A DNA stretch of 64,000 nucleotides from Streptomyces flavidovirens DSM 40150 (GCF_000429085.1 NZ_KE386846.1:1-64000); one strand, 5' to 3'. Positions 16,669 through 25,077 are shown, numbered from the stretch's first letter. Notes: generated by a model from the letters alone, not told the origin. Program-made: numbers and translations.

Positions 16669-16698
16669 GCGATGAGTAAACCAGACGTGCGTACGCAC
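16669..16698 (-). promoter_or_regulatory. Probable leaderless promoter and 12-bp palindrome of the met operon
   Basis: On the minus strand the perfect palindrome GTGCGTACGCAC (16687-16698) lies between the expected -35 and the -10-like TTTACT, which ends 6 nt before the leader-peptide ATG at 16668. A repressor bound to the palindrome would block this promoter. The -35 is weak. Confidence 0.45.
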
Positions 16699-16759
16699 CG
16701 ATCATCCCTGTCCGAATAGCGGACGCTTCTGTCTCGCCATGGGGTCCTGCCGGTCGCGG

Positions 16760-17413
16760 TCAGCCGGCGATGACGATCTCCACGCCGCCGTGCGTGGCCT
16801 GCGCCGACACCGCCGAGAGGTCACTGACGACGACGTCCGCGACCAGCTCGGAGGCGTCGTGGGTTGTGGCCAACGCCACGGTTTTCATGCCCGCCGCGCG
16901 GCCGGACCGGAGCCCGGCGGGAGCGTCCTCGAAGACCACGCACCGCGCCGGGTCCACCCCCAGCCTGCGGGCCGCCAGCAGGTAGGGCTCCGGGTCGGGC
17001 TTGCCGCGCGTGATGTCGTCCGCGGCGATCATCGCCTTGGGGCGGATGCCGGCCTCGGCCAGCCGCGCCTCGGCGAGCCTGCGGGTGGCGGAGGTGACGA
17101 CGGCCCAGCGGTCGGCGGGGAGGCTCGCGAGCAGCGCGGCGGTTCCTGGGAGCAGCACGACTGCGCCGGGAGCGGTCACGTCCTCGACCTCAAGCTGTTC
17201 GATACGGGCCACCGCGCCCGGCACCACGTCCGCGGGCAGCAGATCGGCGGCGATCTCGGCGGCGGGACGTCCGTGCAGCTCGACGGCCGCGAATTCCTCC
17301 GCCGATATGCCGTACTCCGCCGCCCAGCGGGCCCAGCAGCGGATCACCGACTCCATGGAGGAGAGGAGCGTTCCGTCGTTGTCGAACAGGAGGGCTTCGG
17401 CGTCGATCTTCAT
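16760..17413 (-). CDS. HAD-superfamily phosphatase (subfamily IA)
   Basis: 217 residues. HAD motif I is LLFDNDGTLLSS (the second Asp of the usual DxD is kept as DND), motif II VVTSAT, motif III lysine in RGKPDPEPYL, and motif IV VVFEDAPAGLRSG. The alpha-helical cap between motifs I and II is typical of sugar-phosphate and phosphoglycolate phosphatases. The ATG at 17413 is preferred; a GTG 21 bases upstream is possible. The metN leader begins just downstream. The substrate is unknown. Confidence 0.88.
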   Translation of the reverse strand: MKIDAEALLFDNDGTLLSSMESVIRCWARWAAEYGISAEEFAAVELHGRPAAEIAADLLPADVVPGAVARIEQLEVEDVTAPGAVVLLPGTAALLASLPADRWAVVTSATRRLAEARLAEAGIRPKAMIAADDITRGKPDPEPYLLAARRLGVDPARCVVFEDAPAGLRSGRAAGMKTVALATTHDASELVADVVVSDLSAVSAQATHGGVEIVIAG

Positions 17414-17475
17414 GGAGACCGACCCTACGCCCACCCGTTGTCGCCAACGTAAACGGCCGTAATACGCTCGTCGTC

Positions 17476-17835
17476 ATGCTTGACGCCCTGACGGTCGCGG
17501 TCTCCGTGGCCGCGCTCGTACTCGCCGCGTGGTGCGGTTACGCCGCCTTCCGCGATCAGCCCACCAAGGACTGGCACTTCATCGGCATGGCCGTCGTGAC
17601 GGTGCTCGCGCTCGCCCAGCTGGTGGTCGGCGTCGTGCGGCTGGCGCGCGGCGAGAAGCCGGACGAGGGCGCGGTGATCTTCGTTTCGTATCTCGTCGGG
17701 GCGCTCGCGGCGGTGCCCGCGGCCGGTTTCCTGTCGCTGGCCGAGCGGACTCGCTGGGGCTCGGTGACGGTCGCGGCCGGCGCGGTCGTACTGGCTGTGC
17801 TCGAAGTCCGGCTCCATGACATCTGGGGAGGCTGA
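17476..17835 (+). CDS. Four-helix small integral membrane protein
   Basis: 119 residues with four hydrophobic segments (about 5-25, 35-55, 66-86, 93-110) joined by short loops, so nearly the whole protein is in the membrane. I do not recognise the family. It is divergent from the HAD gene with 62 bp between, and its stop lies 2 bp before the next gene, so the two membrane proteins form an operon and may work together. Confidence 0.75.
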   Translation: MLDALTVAVSVAALVLAAWCGYAAFRDQPTKDWHFIGMAVVTVLALAQLVVGVVRLARGEKPDEGAVIFVSYLVGALAAVPAAGFLSLAERTRWGSVTVAAGAVVLAVLEVRLHDIWGG

Positions 17836-17837
17836 CC

Positions 17838-18263
17838 GTGAATGAGTCCGTGAGTGAGTCCGTCGCCGGGCGCGCGCGGCTGGTCAAGGGGCCCGGTCTG
17901 CTGCTGGTGTGGCTGTACGGCGTCATGTCGGTCGGCGCGGTTTCCCGGTCGGTCTACCAGATCGCCACGGAGTACGACCGGGCGCCGCTCGCCTACACCC
18001 TGTCGGCCGTGGCCGCCGTGGTGTACGCGTTCATCACGTACACGCTGGTGCGGGGCGGGGAGACGGCTCGCCGGGCCGCGCTGGTGTGCTGTGCGGCGGA
18101 GCTTGTGGGGGTGCTGGTGGTGGGGACGTGGACGGTGATCGAGCCGTCGGCGTTCCCGGACGCGACGGTGTGGTCGGCGTTCGGGAAGGGGTACCTGTTC
18201 ATTCCGGTGCTGCTGCCGGTCACCGGCGTGGTGTGGCTGCGGAAGGCGGGGCGGCGCGGGTAG
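17838..18263 (+). CDS. Small integral membrane protein, partner of 17476-17835
   Basis: 141 residues with four predicted helices (about 20-38, 50-70, 80-100, 115-134). The GTG at 17838 follows a GGGGAGG site inside the previous gene's end. It is a Streptomyces-type unknown membrane protein, and the close coupling to the gene before it suggests a complex. A strong palindromic element ends the operon. Confidence 0.75.
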   Translation: MNESVSESVAGRARLVKGPGLLLVWLYGVMSVGAVSRSVYQIATEYDRAPLAYTLSAVAAVVYAFITYTLVRGGETARRAALVCCAAELVGVLVVGTWTVIEPSAFPDATVWSAFGKGYLFIPVLLPVTGVVWLRKAGRRG

Positions 18264-18290
18264 GGGGGCGGCGCGGGTGGGGCGGACGCC

Positions 18291-18515
18291 TGCGGCGGGC
18301 TTGTTCCCCACCCCGCCCCTTCCCGAACTGGGGCTCCGCCCCAGACCCCGCTCCTCAAACGCCGGAGAGGCTGGAGAATTGCCGCAAGCGGCAACATCCA
18401 GCCCACCCCCGCATATCCAGCCCGTCCGGCGTTTGAGGACACGCCCGGAGGGCGTCCGGGGTCTGGGGGCTTGCCCCCAGTTCGGGAAGGGGCGGGGTGG
18501 GGAACAAGCCCCGCA
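18291..18515. repeat. Nested palindromic repeat acting as bidirectional terminator
   Basis: The outer arms, GGGCTTGTTCCCCACCCCGC from 18298 on and its complement ending near 18511, are perfectly paired over more than 35 bp. Inside are CTCCTCAAACGCCGG (18351) and CCGGCGTTTGAGGA (18427), the element also seen at 1838-2146. It sits exactly between two convergent genes (ends 18263 and 18531), so a terminator role is likely. Confidence 0.85.
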
Positions 18516-18530
18516 GGGCCGACCCGCCCC

Positions 18531-19034
18531 CTACGCGCTCGCCGCGTACGCCTGGGGTGCCGGTTCCTTCTGGAGGGTCACCAGCGCGAAGCCGGGGGCG
18601 ACCTGTTCCGTGGCGACCGGGGCGTAACCGTGGCTGCGGTACAGGCGCAGGTTGCCCTCGCTGCGGTGACCGGTGAAGAGCTGGAAGCGCTTGGCCGCCG
18701 GCTCCCCGGCGACGTACTCCTCGATCGCGTCGAGCAGCCGCCCGCCGAGCCCGTGCCGCTGCATCCGGGGATGGACGATGAGCTTGGCGATCCGCGCGGT
18801 CCCCGCCTCGTCGACCGCCGCGCGCACGGACGCGACCACCTCGTCGCCGAGCCGCGCCACCAGCGCGTGGCCGCGCCCGAGTTCGGCCCGCAGGTCGTCG
18901 AGGGTCTGGGTGAGCGGCTCGATGCGGTAGTCGCCGTACAGCTCGGCCTCGCTCTGGTAGCACAGGTACTGCAACTTGAGGATCTGCTCGGCATCCTGCG
19001 CCGTTGCCGCTGAGATGGTCACGCTCATGCCCAT
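18531..19034 (-). CDS. GNAT-family acetyltransferase
   Basis: 167 residues. The acetyl-CoA-binding motif A is IAKLIVHPRMQRHGLGGRLLDAIEEYV (about 85-111; key residues R-x-H-G-L-G-G), followed by LFTGHRSEGNLRLYRSHGY of motif B. The ATG at 19034 has GGAGG 9 nt upstream; a second ATG six bases on is possible. The substrate is unknown. The gene follows a sigma-factor-like gene on the same strand with a 37-bp gap, so the two may be co-transcribed. Confidence 0.85.
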   Translation of the reverse strand: MGMSVTISAATAQDAEQILKLQYLCYQSEAELYGDYRIEPLTQTLDDLRAELGRGHALVARLGDEVVASVRAAVDEAGTARIAKLIVHPRMQRHGLGGRLLDAIEEYVAGEPAAKRFQLFTGHRSEGNLRLYRSHGYAPVATEQVAPGFALVTLQKEPAPQAYAASA

Positions 19035-19071
19035 GTGTGCATGCCTCCCGCTCGCCTGATACGCCGGTTGC

Positions 19072-19629
19072 TTATCGCTCCATTCCCCTTTGCCCAGGAG
19101 CTGCAACCTCCGCCGCGAGCATTCTGCGCAGGCATCCCAGGCAACGGGAACGCATGGGCCCCAAACTGCCTTGTGACATTCCCAACTCCCCTGCGATTTC
19201 CCGGTACGTGGGGTCCGCCGGCGACAGCATCGCGTCCAGCAGCCGCCGGCACCGGCCGGGCAGCCTGCCCACCGCCGCCCGCAGCACGCGGCGCCGCTCG
19301 GCACTCAGCGCGGCGCGTTCCGGGCAGGCGGTGTCGGTTGTGGCGGCCGGCGGGGAGGGGTACGGCAGTTCGCGCCGCGTCGCGCGCCGGGCCAGGCTCG
19401 CCTCGGTCCGTACGGCGTGCAGCAGCCAGCCCGCCGGGTCGGGCGGCGGGCCCGACCCGTCGAGGAGTTCGAGGAGCCGCAGCCATACGGCCTGTTCCAG
19501 GTCGCCGGGCTCGACTCCCCCGCCCGCGGCCTCCGCCACGGCTTCGGCGGCGAGCAGCGGGCGCAGCGAGCTGAACAGGGCGGACGGCGACGCGGCCGTG
19601 GGCGGGGCGGCAGGCATGGGGAGGGTCAT
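19072..19629 (-). CDS. ECF-like sigma-70 family regulator
   Basis: 185 residues. Region 2 is about 30-85 (EPGDLEQAVWLRLLELL...WLLHAVRTEA) and region 4 about 110-170, with an HTH reading YREIAGELGMSQGSLGPMRSRCLGCLRRML. The central linker is Pro/Ala-rich. It is shorter than most ECF factors and no anti-sigma gene is adjacent. Such proteins direct RNA polymerase to a small regulon. The regulon here is unknown, but the downstream GNAT gene is in the same transcription unit. Confidence 0.75.
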   Translation of the reverse strand: MTLPMPAAPPTAASPSALFSSLRPLLAAEAVAEAAGGGVEPGDLEQAVWLRLLELLDGSGPPPDPAGWLLHAVRTEASLARRATRRELPYPSPPAATTDTACPERAALSAERRRVLRAAVGRLPGRCRRLLDAMLSPADPTYREIAGELGMSQGSLGPMRSRCLGCLRRMLAAEVAAPGQRGMER

Positions 19630-19718
19630 GCCAGGCGGGACGTGGCGCCGGCGGCCGGCGGTTGCCGCGCGGCACCACTGTCACCCGTCCGTGGTCACCG
19701 GCCCGCACCACCAGGCGG

Positions 19719-20870
19719 TCAGCGGTGGCGCGCGAAGTCCGCCGCCGCCAGCAGTGCCGTGTCCGGATTGTCGGAGAAGATCCCGTCGATGCCCTGCTCG
19801 AAGTAGAGCTTCAAGGCGCCGAAGGCGTCGCCGTACGCCGCCGGATCGGTGCCGCGCCTGAAGTCGGCGGGCAGGAAGGTGTTCTCGTTGCGCATCGTGT
19901 AGGGGTGAACGACCAGGCCCTGCGCGTGCGCGTCCCGTACCAGCGTCGTCGGCCTGCCCAGCTTGCCCGCCGCGTCCTTGGGGATGATCAGGTCGAGCCA
20001 GGGGCCGATGCCCTGGGCGAAGCCGGCGATCCACTTCAGGCCCTCGGGCTTGACCAGGTCGGCGACGGTACGCCGGTCACCCGCCTGGACGAAGTCCCAG
20101 GGCCGAGTGTCCGCGGCGTCCAGCAGGACGACACGCGGCGCGGCGACCAGTTCGGCCATCCGCCGCATGCTGCTGGGCTCGAAGGACTGGAGGAAGTTCG
20201 GCGCGTTCTTCTTGTGGCGGCCGTACTTGCGCAGCAGGTCGGCGAGGGGCTCTTCCAGGCCGAGGCCGAGTCCTCGGAAGTACGTGGGGTGCTTGGTCTC
20301 GACGTGGAGCCAGATCCGCCGGCCGCGCGCCCTTCCCTCGTGCTCGGCCCAGCGCAGTACCTCTTCGAAGGTGGGGATCGTCCACCGGCCGTCGTACAGC
20401 GTGTTCTCCTGCCGGGTGCCCGGGATCCGCTCCTTGGCGCGCAGCGTCTTGAGCTCGGCGAGCGTGAAGTCCTCGGTGAACCAGCCGGTCAGAGAGACGC
20501 CGTCGACGGACTTGGTCGTCTTGCGGGAGGCGAACTCGGGGTGCGCCGCGACGTCCGTGGTGCCGGTGATGTCGTTCTCGTGGCGGCAGACGAGGTGCCC
20601 GTCCTTGGTCGGCACCAGGTCCTGCTCGATGACATGCGCGCCCATGTCCAGGGCAAGCTGGTACGAGCCGATGGTGTGCTCGGGGCGGTAGCCGCTGGCT
20701 CCCCGGTGCGCGACGACGGTCGGTACGGGCAGGTCACGGTACGAGCCGTGGCCCTTGCCCGCGGCGGCGCCCGCCGTGCCCGGCAGCCCGAGGGTGACGC
20801 CGCCCGCGCCGAGCACGGCCGCGCCGAGAACGCTGCGCCGCCCCGGCTTTGCCTGTCCGCCCTGTGTCAT
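19719..20870 (-). CDS. glpQ: Secreted glycerophosphodiester phosphodiesterase
   Basis: 383 residues. The Tat signal peptide has a twin-arginine region GRRSVLGAAVLGAGG and a cleavage region near GTAGAAA (about 30-37). The GDPD domain fills the rest: VVAHRGASGYRPEHT with catalytic His, IEQDLVPTKDGHLVCRHEND with Glu/Asp metal ligands and the second catalytic His, and LHVETK. It hydrolyses glycerophosphodiesters to glycerol-3-phosphate outside the cell. ATG 20870 has GAGGAG 6 nt upstream. In Streptomyces such genes are usually under phosphate (PhoP) control. It is divergent from a PlsC-type acyltransferase, so both flanking genes concern glycerophospholipids. Confidence 0.93.
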   Translation of the reverse strand: MTQGGQAKPGRRSVLGAAVLGAGGVTLGLPGTAGAAAGKGHGSYRDLPVPTVVAHRGASGYRPEHTIGSYQLALDMGAHVIEQDLVPTKDGHLVCRHENDITGTTDVAAHPEFASRKTTKSVDGVSLTGWFTEDFTLAELKTLRAKERIPGTRQENTLYDGRWTIPTFEEVLRWAEHEGRARGRRIWLHVETKHPTYFRGLGLGLEEPLADLLRKYGRHKKNAPNFLQSFEPSSMRRMAELVAAPRVVLLDAADTRPWDFVQAGDRRTVADLVKPEGLKWIAGFAQGIGPWLDLIIPKDAAGKLGRPTTLVRDAHAQGLVVHPYTMRNENTFLPADFRRGTDPAAYGDAFGALKLYFEQGIDGIFSDNPDTALLAAADFARHR

Positions 20871-20932
20871 GAACGCTCCTCTGTGATGTCGCATGTTTCC
20901 CGCGAAGTTTCCCGCTAAAGCGAAGGCCCGAT

Positions 20933-20946
20933 CGTAGGTGCCTACG
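20933..20946. promoter_or_regulatory. Palindrome in the glpQ/plsC divergent intergenic region
   Basis: CGTAGGTGCCTACG, 6-bp arms with a 2-bp centre, 63 bp from the glpQ start. Just beside it are direct repeats TTTCCCGC at 20896 and 20908. The rest of 20871-21121 shows no gene. The protein that binds is unknown. Confidence 0.4.
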
Positions 20947-21121
20947 TCTTACACGGAGGAGACTCTGGACGGAACGGGGTGGAAACACACGTCAACACTG
21001 CGTATCGATGTGATGAACCCGATGTGCGGTCGGCCGGACACCGCGAGTATCGTCCTCACCTGCACAGACTCATCCAGACCCGGCCGCCACGCCCCACTCG
21101 GCCACGACACCGGAGGAACCG

Positions 21122-21793
21122 TTGTCCCGTCTCGCGCTCATCAAGGCAGTGCTCGGACCGATCCTGCGCCTGATGTTCCGCCCACAGGTGGAGGGCGCCC
21201 AGAACATTCCCGGTACCGGTCCGGTCATCCTGGCGGGCAACCATCTGACGTTCATCGACTCGATGATCATGCCGGTCTGCTGCGACCGGCAGGTCTACTA
21301 CATCGGCAAGGACGAGTACGTCACCGGCAAGGGGCTCAAGGGCCGGCTGATGGCCTGGTTCTTCACGAGCTGCGGCATGATCCCGGTGGACCGGGACGGC
21401 GGGCGCGGCGGTGTCGCGGCGCTGATGACCGGCCGCCGGGTGCTCGAAGAGGGCAAGATCTTCTCGATCTACCCGGAGGGCACCCGCTCCCCCGACGGCC
21501 GCCTGTACCGCGGCCGTACGGGCATCGCCCGCCTCACGCTGATGACCGGCGCCCCGGTGGTGCCGTTCGCGATGATCGGTACGGACAAGCTCCAGCCGGG
21601 CGGCGCCGGCCTGCCGCGTCCGGGCAAGGTGACGGTGCGCTTCGGTGAGCCGATGGAGTTCTCCCGCTACGAGGGCATGGACCGCGACCGGTACGTGCTG
21701 CGGGCGGTGACGGACTCCGTGATGGCGGAGGTCATGCGGCTGTCCGGCCAGGAGTACGTGGACATGTACGCGACCAAGGCGAAGGCTGCCTGA
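21122..21793 (+). CDS. PlsC-type 1-acyl-glycerol-3-phosphate acyltransferase
   Basis: 223 residues. Block I NHLTFID carries the catalytic His-x4-Asp, block II is GMIPVDRDGGRG, block III YPEGTRSPDG binds the glycerophosphate, and block IV is APVVPFAMIG. Such enzymes acylate lysophosphatidate to phosphatidate at the membrane. The start is TTG at 21122, fixed by a perfect GGAGGA 4-5 nt upstream. It is divergent from glpQ. Confidence 0.92.
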   Translation: MSRLALIKAVLGPILRLMFRPQVEGAQNIPGTGPVILAGNHLTFIDSMIMPVCCDRQVYYIGKDEYVTGKGLKGRLMAWFFTSCGMIPVDRDGGRGGVAALMTGRRVLEEGKIFSIYPEGTRSPDGRLYRGRTGIARLTLMTGAPVVPFAMIGTDKLQPGGAGLPRPGKVTVRFGEPMEFSRYEGMDRDRYVLRAVTDSVMAEVMRLSGQEYVDMYATKAKAA

Positions 21794-21810
21794 GGCGACG
21801 GGGGCGTAAC

Positions 21811-21852
21811 GCGGAGGGGCCGTGCCACCGACGGGTGGCACGGCCCCTCCGC
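21811..21852. terminator. Perfect 19-bp bidirectional terminator hairpin
   Basis: GCGGAGGGGCCGTGCCACC (21811-21829) pairs perfectly with 21834-21852 around a 4-nt loop. It lies between the convergent acyltransferase and MFS genes and ends both. Confidence 0.9.
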
Positions 21853-21865
21853 CGTACGCCGTCCC

Positions 21866-23416
21866 TCAGGGCTCGTCCGCGACGATGCCCACCGCCAGCT
21901 TCTGGCCCCGCAGCATGAACCATGCGGCGGCCGCCGTCGCGAACAGCACCACCGAGCCCACCCACGCCGCCGCCTGGAAGCCGTCGGTGAACGCGTCCTG
22001 CGCCATGGAGATCAGTGCGGCGGCCTGTTCGGGCGGGAGCGCCGCCGACGACTCCACGGCCCCGCCGAGCGAGTCGTGCGCCGCGTCCGCCACATCGCCG
22101 GGGGTGCCCGCGGGCACCGTGAAGCCGCGGTAGATGCCGGTCACGATCGAGCCGAGCAGTGCGATACCGAGCGCCGCGCCCAGTTCGTACGCCGTCTCGG
22201 ATACGGCCGACGCGGCTCCCGCCTGCTCCTTGGGGACGCTGGACAGGATGACGTCCGCCGTCACGGTGAAGGCCAGCCCCGCCCCGATGCCGCCGACGAT
22301 CATGGCTGACACCAGCATCACCACGCCGGTGTCCGCCGTGACCACGGTGCAGCTCGCCAGCCCGATCCCGAGCGCCACCAGGCCGCCGGTCACCGCACTG
22401 CGGACCGAGACCCTGCGCGCCACGTAGCCCGCCACCAGACCCGCGGCGACCGCGCCGGCCGCGGCGGGCAGTTCGATGAGGCCCGACTCCAGAGGCGAGC
22501 GCTCCTGGACGAGTTGCAGGAACTGCGAGAGGAAGAAGACCAGGCCGGACAGGCCCAGGATGGTCAGCAGGTCGGCGAGGACCGCGCCGGAGAACCCGCG
22601 GTGGTGGAACAGGCGCATGTCGAGCAGCGGCGACGGAAGCGTGAGCTGACGCCGTACGAACCAGACGAGCGCCGCCACACCGGCCACCGCCGTGAGTCCG
22701 ATGTCCCAGCGGAAGCCGTGCGCCGCCGCCTCCTTGACGGCGTACACGACACAGACCATGCCGACGAGCGAGAGTCCGACGCTGAGCAGGTCCCACGGGC
22801 CGGGGGCCGGGTTCTTGGACTCGGGCAGCAGCTTGATGCCGACGAGGACCAGGATCAGCATCACGGGCACGTTGATGAGGAAGACCGAGCCCCACCAGAA
22901 GTTCTCCAGGAGAAAGCCGCCGACGACCGGGCCGACGGCCGCGCCCGCCGAGGCCGCGGCGCCCCAGACGCCGATGGCGAAGCTGCGTTCCTCGGCGTCG
23001 TGGAAGATGTTGCGGATCAGCGCGAGCGTGGACGGCATCAGCGTCGCACCGGCCACACCGAGCAGGGCGCGGGCGAGGATCATCATTTCGGGGCTGGTGG
23101 CGTACGCGTTGAGCACGGAGACCGCGCCGAACGCGACGGCGCCGGTCAGCAGCAGCTTCTTGCGGCCGATCCGGTCGCCGAGGCTGCCCATCGATACGAG
23201 AAGTCCGGCGATGATGAACGAGTAGACGTCGCCGATCCACAGGAGCTGGGTGCCGGAGGGCTGGAGGTCCTCGCTGAGGAAGGGTGTCGCGAGGCCGAGT
23301 ACGGTCGCGTCGACGGCGACCAGGAGCACGGCGAGGACGAGTACGCCGAGGGCCAGCCAGCGGCCGGGGTGGTGGATGGCCTCCCGCGCCATCGGGTGCC
23401 GGCCGCTACTGGTCAT
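21866..23416 (-). CDS. MFS drug exporter, DHA2 (EmrB/QacA) type
   Basis: 516 residues with about 14 membrane helices. Family motifs are present: VDATVLGLATPFLSEDL in helix 1, GSLGDRIGRKKLLL (motif A) after helix 2, and GVAGATLMPSTLALI. Proton-driven export of hydrophobic cations or antibiotics is typical. ATG 23416 overlaps the tetR stop (ATGA), so it is translated together with its likely repressor. The substrate is unknown. The perfect terminator at 21811-21852 follows it. Confidence 0.92.
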   Translation of the reverse strand: MTSSGRHPMAREAIHHPGRWLALGVLVLAVLLVAVDATVLGLATPFLSEDLQPSGTQLLWIGDVYSFIIAGLLVSMGSLGDRIGRKKLLLTGAVAFGAVSVLNAYATSPEMMILARALLGVAGATLMPSTLALIRNIFHDAEERSFAIGVWGAAASAGAAVGPVVGGFLLENFWWGSVFLINVPVMLILVLVGIKLLPESKNPAPGPWDLLSVGLSLVGMVCVVYAVKEAAAHGFRWDIGLTAVAGVAALVWFVRRQLTLPSPLLDMRLFHHRGFSGAVLADLLTILGLSGLVFFLSQFLQLVQERSPLESGLIELPAAAGAVAAGLVAGYVARRVSVRSAVTGGLVALGIGLASCTVVTADTGVVMLVSAMIVGGIGAGLAFTVTADVILSSVPKEQAGAASAVSETAYELGAALGIALLGSIVTGIYRGFTVPAGTPGDVADAAHDSLGGAVESSAALPPEQAAALISMAQDAFTDGFQAAAWVGSVVLFATAAAAWFMLRGQKLAVGIVADEP

Positions 23417-23964
23417 TGCTCCACGTTCCGACGTGCTCCGCCGAGCAGCAACTCGACGATCATGTACTGGAAGTCCTTGGCCGCCACCCGGCCGTCCTGG
23501 ACGGCCCACGCTCCGGTGCCGATGAGCCCGTACAGGGCCTCGGTCAGCCAGGCCGGGGTGAGGTCGATCCGGAACTCGCCCTGCTGCTGGCCGCGCCGGA
23601 AATGCGCGGAGACGCGCGCGTCCAGACGGCCCCATCCCTCGTTGACGTGGGCGCCCTCGAAGAGCTGGTTCTCGGTGACGAGGAAGGCGAGCAGACCGGC
23701 GGCGGGCTCGATCTCCGCGATCAGGCGGCGCAGTCCTTCCTCGGCGGTCCCCTCGTCGAGCCGGGCGGTGTCGAGCGCCGCCTCGAACTCGCGGATTCCG
23801 AGTTCTTCGAGCGCCTTGACGAGGGCGTCACGCCCGGCGAAGTGGCGATGCAGGGTGGCCCGGCCGATGCCGGCCGATTTGGCGACCTCGTCCATGGTCG
23901 CGGTCGCCTTGCGGGAGAGGAGGGCGGCCGCGGTGCGGAGCACCTGCTCGCGATCGACTGTCAT
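23413..23964 (-). CDS. TetR-family repressor of the MFS exporter
   Basis: 183 residues. The N-terminal HTH is REQVLRTAAALLSRK...MDEVAKSAGIGRATLHRHFAGRDAL (about 4-50), followed by an all-helical ligand domain. ATG 23964 is chosen because TATGGT lies 6 nt before it, giving a leaderless mRNA; an upstream frame start would lie upstream of the promoter. It is first in a two-gene operon with the exporter, with an inverted repeat over the -35, so autorepression relieved by an exporter substrate is likely. Confidence 0.88.
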   Translation of the reverse strand: MTVDREQVLRTAAALLSRKATATMDEVAKSAGIGRATLHRHFAGRDALVKALEELGIREFEAALDTARLDEGTAEEGLRRLIAEIEPAAGLLAFLVTENQLFEGAHVNEGWGRLDARVSAHFRRGQQQGEFRIDLTPAWLTEALYGLIGTGAWAVQDGRVAAKDFQYMIVELLLGGARRNVEQ

Positions 23965-23970
23965 GAGACA

Positions 23971-24000
23971 ACCATAACCCGAATGAGACATAAATGTCCC
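23971..24000 (-). promoter_or_regulatory. Leaderless promoter and TetR operator
   Basis: On the minus strand: -35 GGGACA, an 18-bp spacer, -10 TATGGT (23971-23976), then 6 nt to the tetR ATG. The inverted repeat GGGACATTTATGTCTC (23985-24000, one mismatch) covers the -35 and part of the spacer, a typical place for a TetR operator. Confidence 0.65.
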
Positions 24001-24020
24001 GAAATCCCGGATCGGCTTCT

Positions 24021-24045
24021 CAGCTCAGCTCAGCTCAGCTCAGCT
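24021..24045. repeat. Pentanucleotide microsatellite (CAGCT)5
   Basis: Five perfect CAGCT copies overlapping the last codon and stop of the aldo/keto reductase gene (stop 24040-24042). Unit changes would leave that stop in place, because it lies in the first units read. Confidence 0.9.
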
Positions 24046-25011
24046 CCAGGGCAGTTGTGAGCGGTGCTTCCAGTACGCCGCCGGCTCCTCCGGCAGCTCC
24101 GCGAGGCGAGCCAGCTGCCCCTCGTCGAGATCCACCACCGCGGCGTGCAGGTTCGCCGACAACTGGAGCACGGTCGCGGCGCCCGACAGGACGACACCCG
24201 CCCACGGCAGCCGCAGGATCGCCGCCAGAGCGACCGCGTCGCAGGTGGAGCCGGTCTCCGCGGCGACCGCTCGCAGGGCGGGCGGGGCGGCGGAACCGGC
24301 GAGCCGGCCGTTCGCCAGGGCTTCCTTCACGATCACGGTCAGGCCCGCGTCGTGCGCCTCGGCCAGCGCTTGCGCCGCCGAGGTCTCCAGCAGGTTGTAC
24401 GTCGCCTGGACCGTACGGAACAGCGGCTCGCCGTCCACCGTCACGGCGAGCGCCGCCCGGATGGCGTCGGCCTGGGCGGGGCCGCTGGTGGAGATGCCGA
24501 CGGTGACGCCACCGGCGGCGAACTCCGCCAGGAGGGCGTGGAGCGCGGGGTCGGTGAGCGCCGGGCTGTCCGGGGTGACGGAGTGGATCTGGTACAGATC
24601 GAGACGCTCGCCCAGCAGGGCGTCGGTCTCCGCGCGCTGCCGCTCGAAGGCCTCCACGCTGTGGTCCTTGACCTCGTGGACCTCGGCGTCGGAGCGCCAG
24701 TCGGCCGTGTACGTGTAGCCCCACTTGCTGCCGATCACCACGTCCTGGATCTCGGGCCTGGCGCGCAGCCACTGCGCGAGGAACTCCTCGGCGCGGCCGT
24801 AGGACCGCGCGGCGTCGAAATACCGGACGCCCTGCGCGTAGGCGGCGTCCAGCAGTTCGTGGGCGCGCTTGCGCAGGGCGTCGGGGCTGCGGCCGCCGGG
24901 CAGATCTCGGTCCCGGCCGGGCGTGATGTACGCCGGACGGCCGAGGGCCGCGAGGCCGAGTCCGAAGTGGGCGGTGGCAGTGGTCACCGCCGCCAGCCGG
25001 GCAAAGGGCAT
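24040..25011 (-). CDS. Aldo/keto reductase
   Basis: 323 residues of the AKR TIM barrel. The tetrad is visible: Asp in VRYFDAARSYGRAEEFLAQW (about 65) with Tyr, Lys in VVIGSKWGY, and His in DLYQIHSV. The C-terminal NADPH region is shorter than in classic AKRs. It reduces aldehydes or ketones; the substrate is unknown. ATG 25011 has GGGAGG 6 nt upstream. It is tail-to-head with the tetR promoter and is separate from argH (66 bp). Confidence 0.9.
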   Translation of the reverse strand: MPFARLAAVTTATAHFGLGLAALGRPAYITPGRDRDLPGGRSPDALRKRAHELLDAAYAQGVRYFDAARSYGRAEEFLAQWLRARPEIQDVVIGSKWGYTYTADWRSDAEVHEVKDHSVEAFERQRAETDALLGERLDLYQIHSVTPDSPALTDPALHALLAEFAAGGVTVGISTSGPAQADAIRAALAVTVDGEPLFRTVQATYNLLETSAAQALAEAHDAGLTVIVKEALANGRLAGSAAPPALRAVAAETGSTCDAVALAAILRLPWAGVVLSGAATVLQLSANLHAAVVDLDEGQLARLAELPEEPAAYWKHRSQLPWS

Positions 25012-25077
25012 CGTGGCCTCCCCGCGGGTCCGGTCGAGTACGGTCCCTCACTACCGTACTCAACCGCACCGCGCGGT

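Noticed and set aside
16371..16759. SAM riboswitch upstream of metN
   Set aside because: No recognisable S-box/SAM core; the Cys/Met leader peptide explains the region better.
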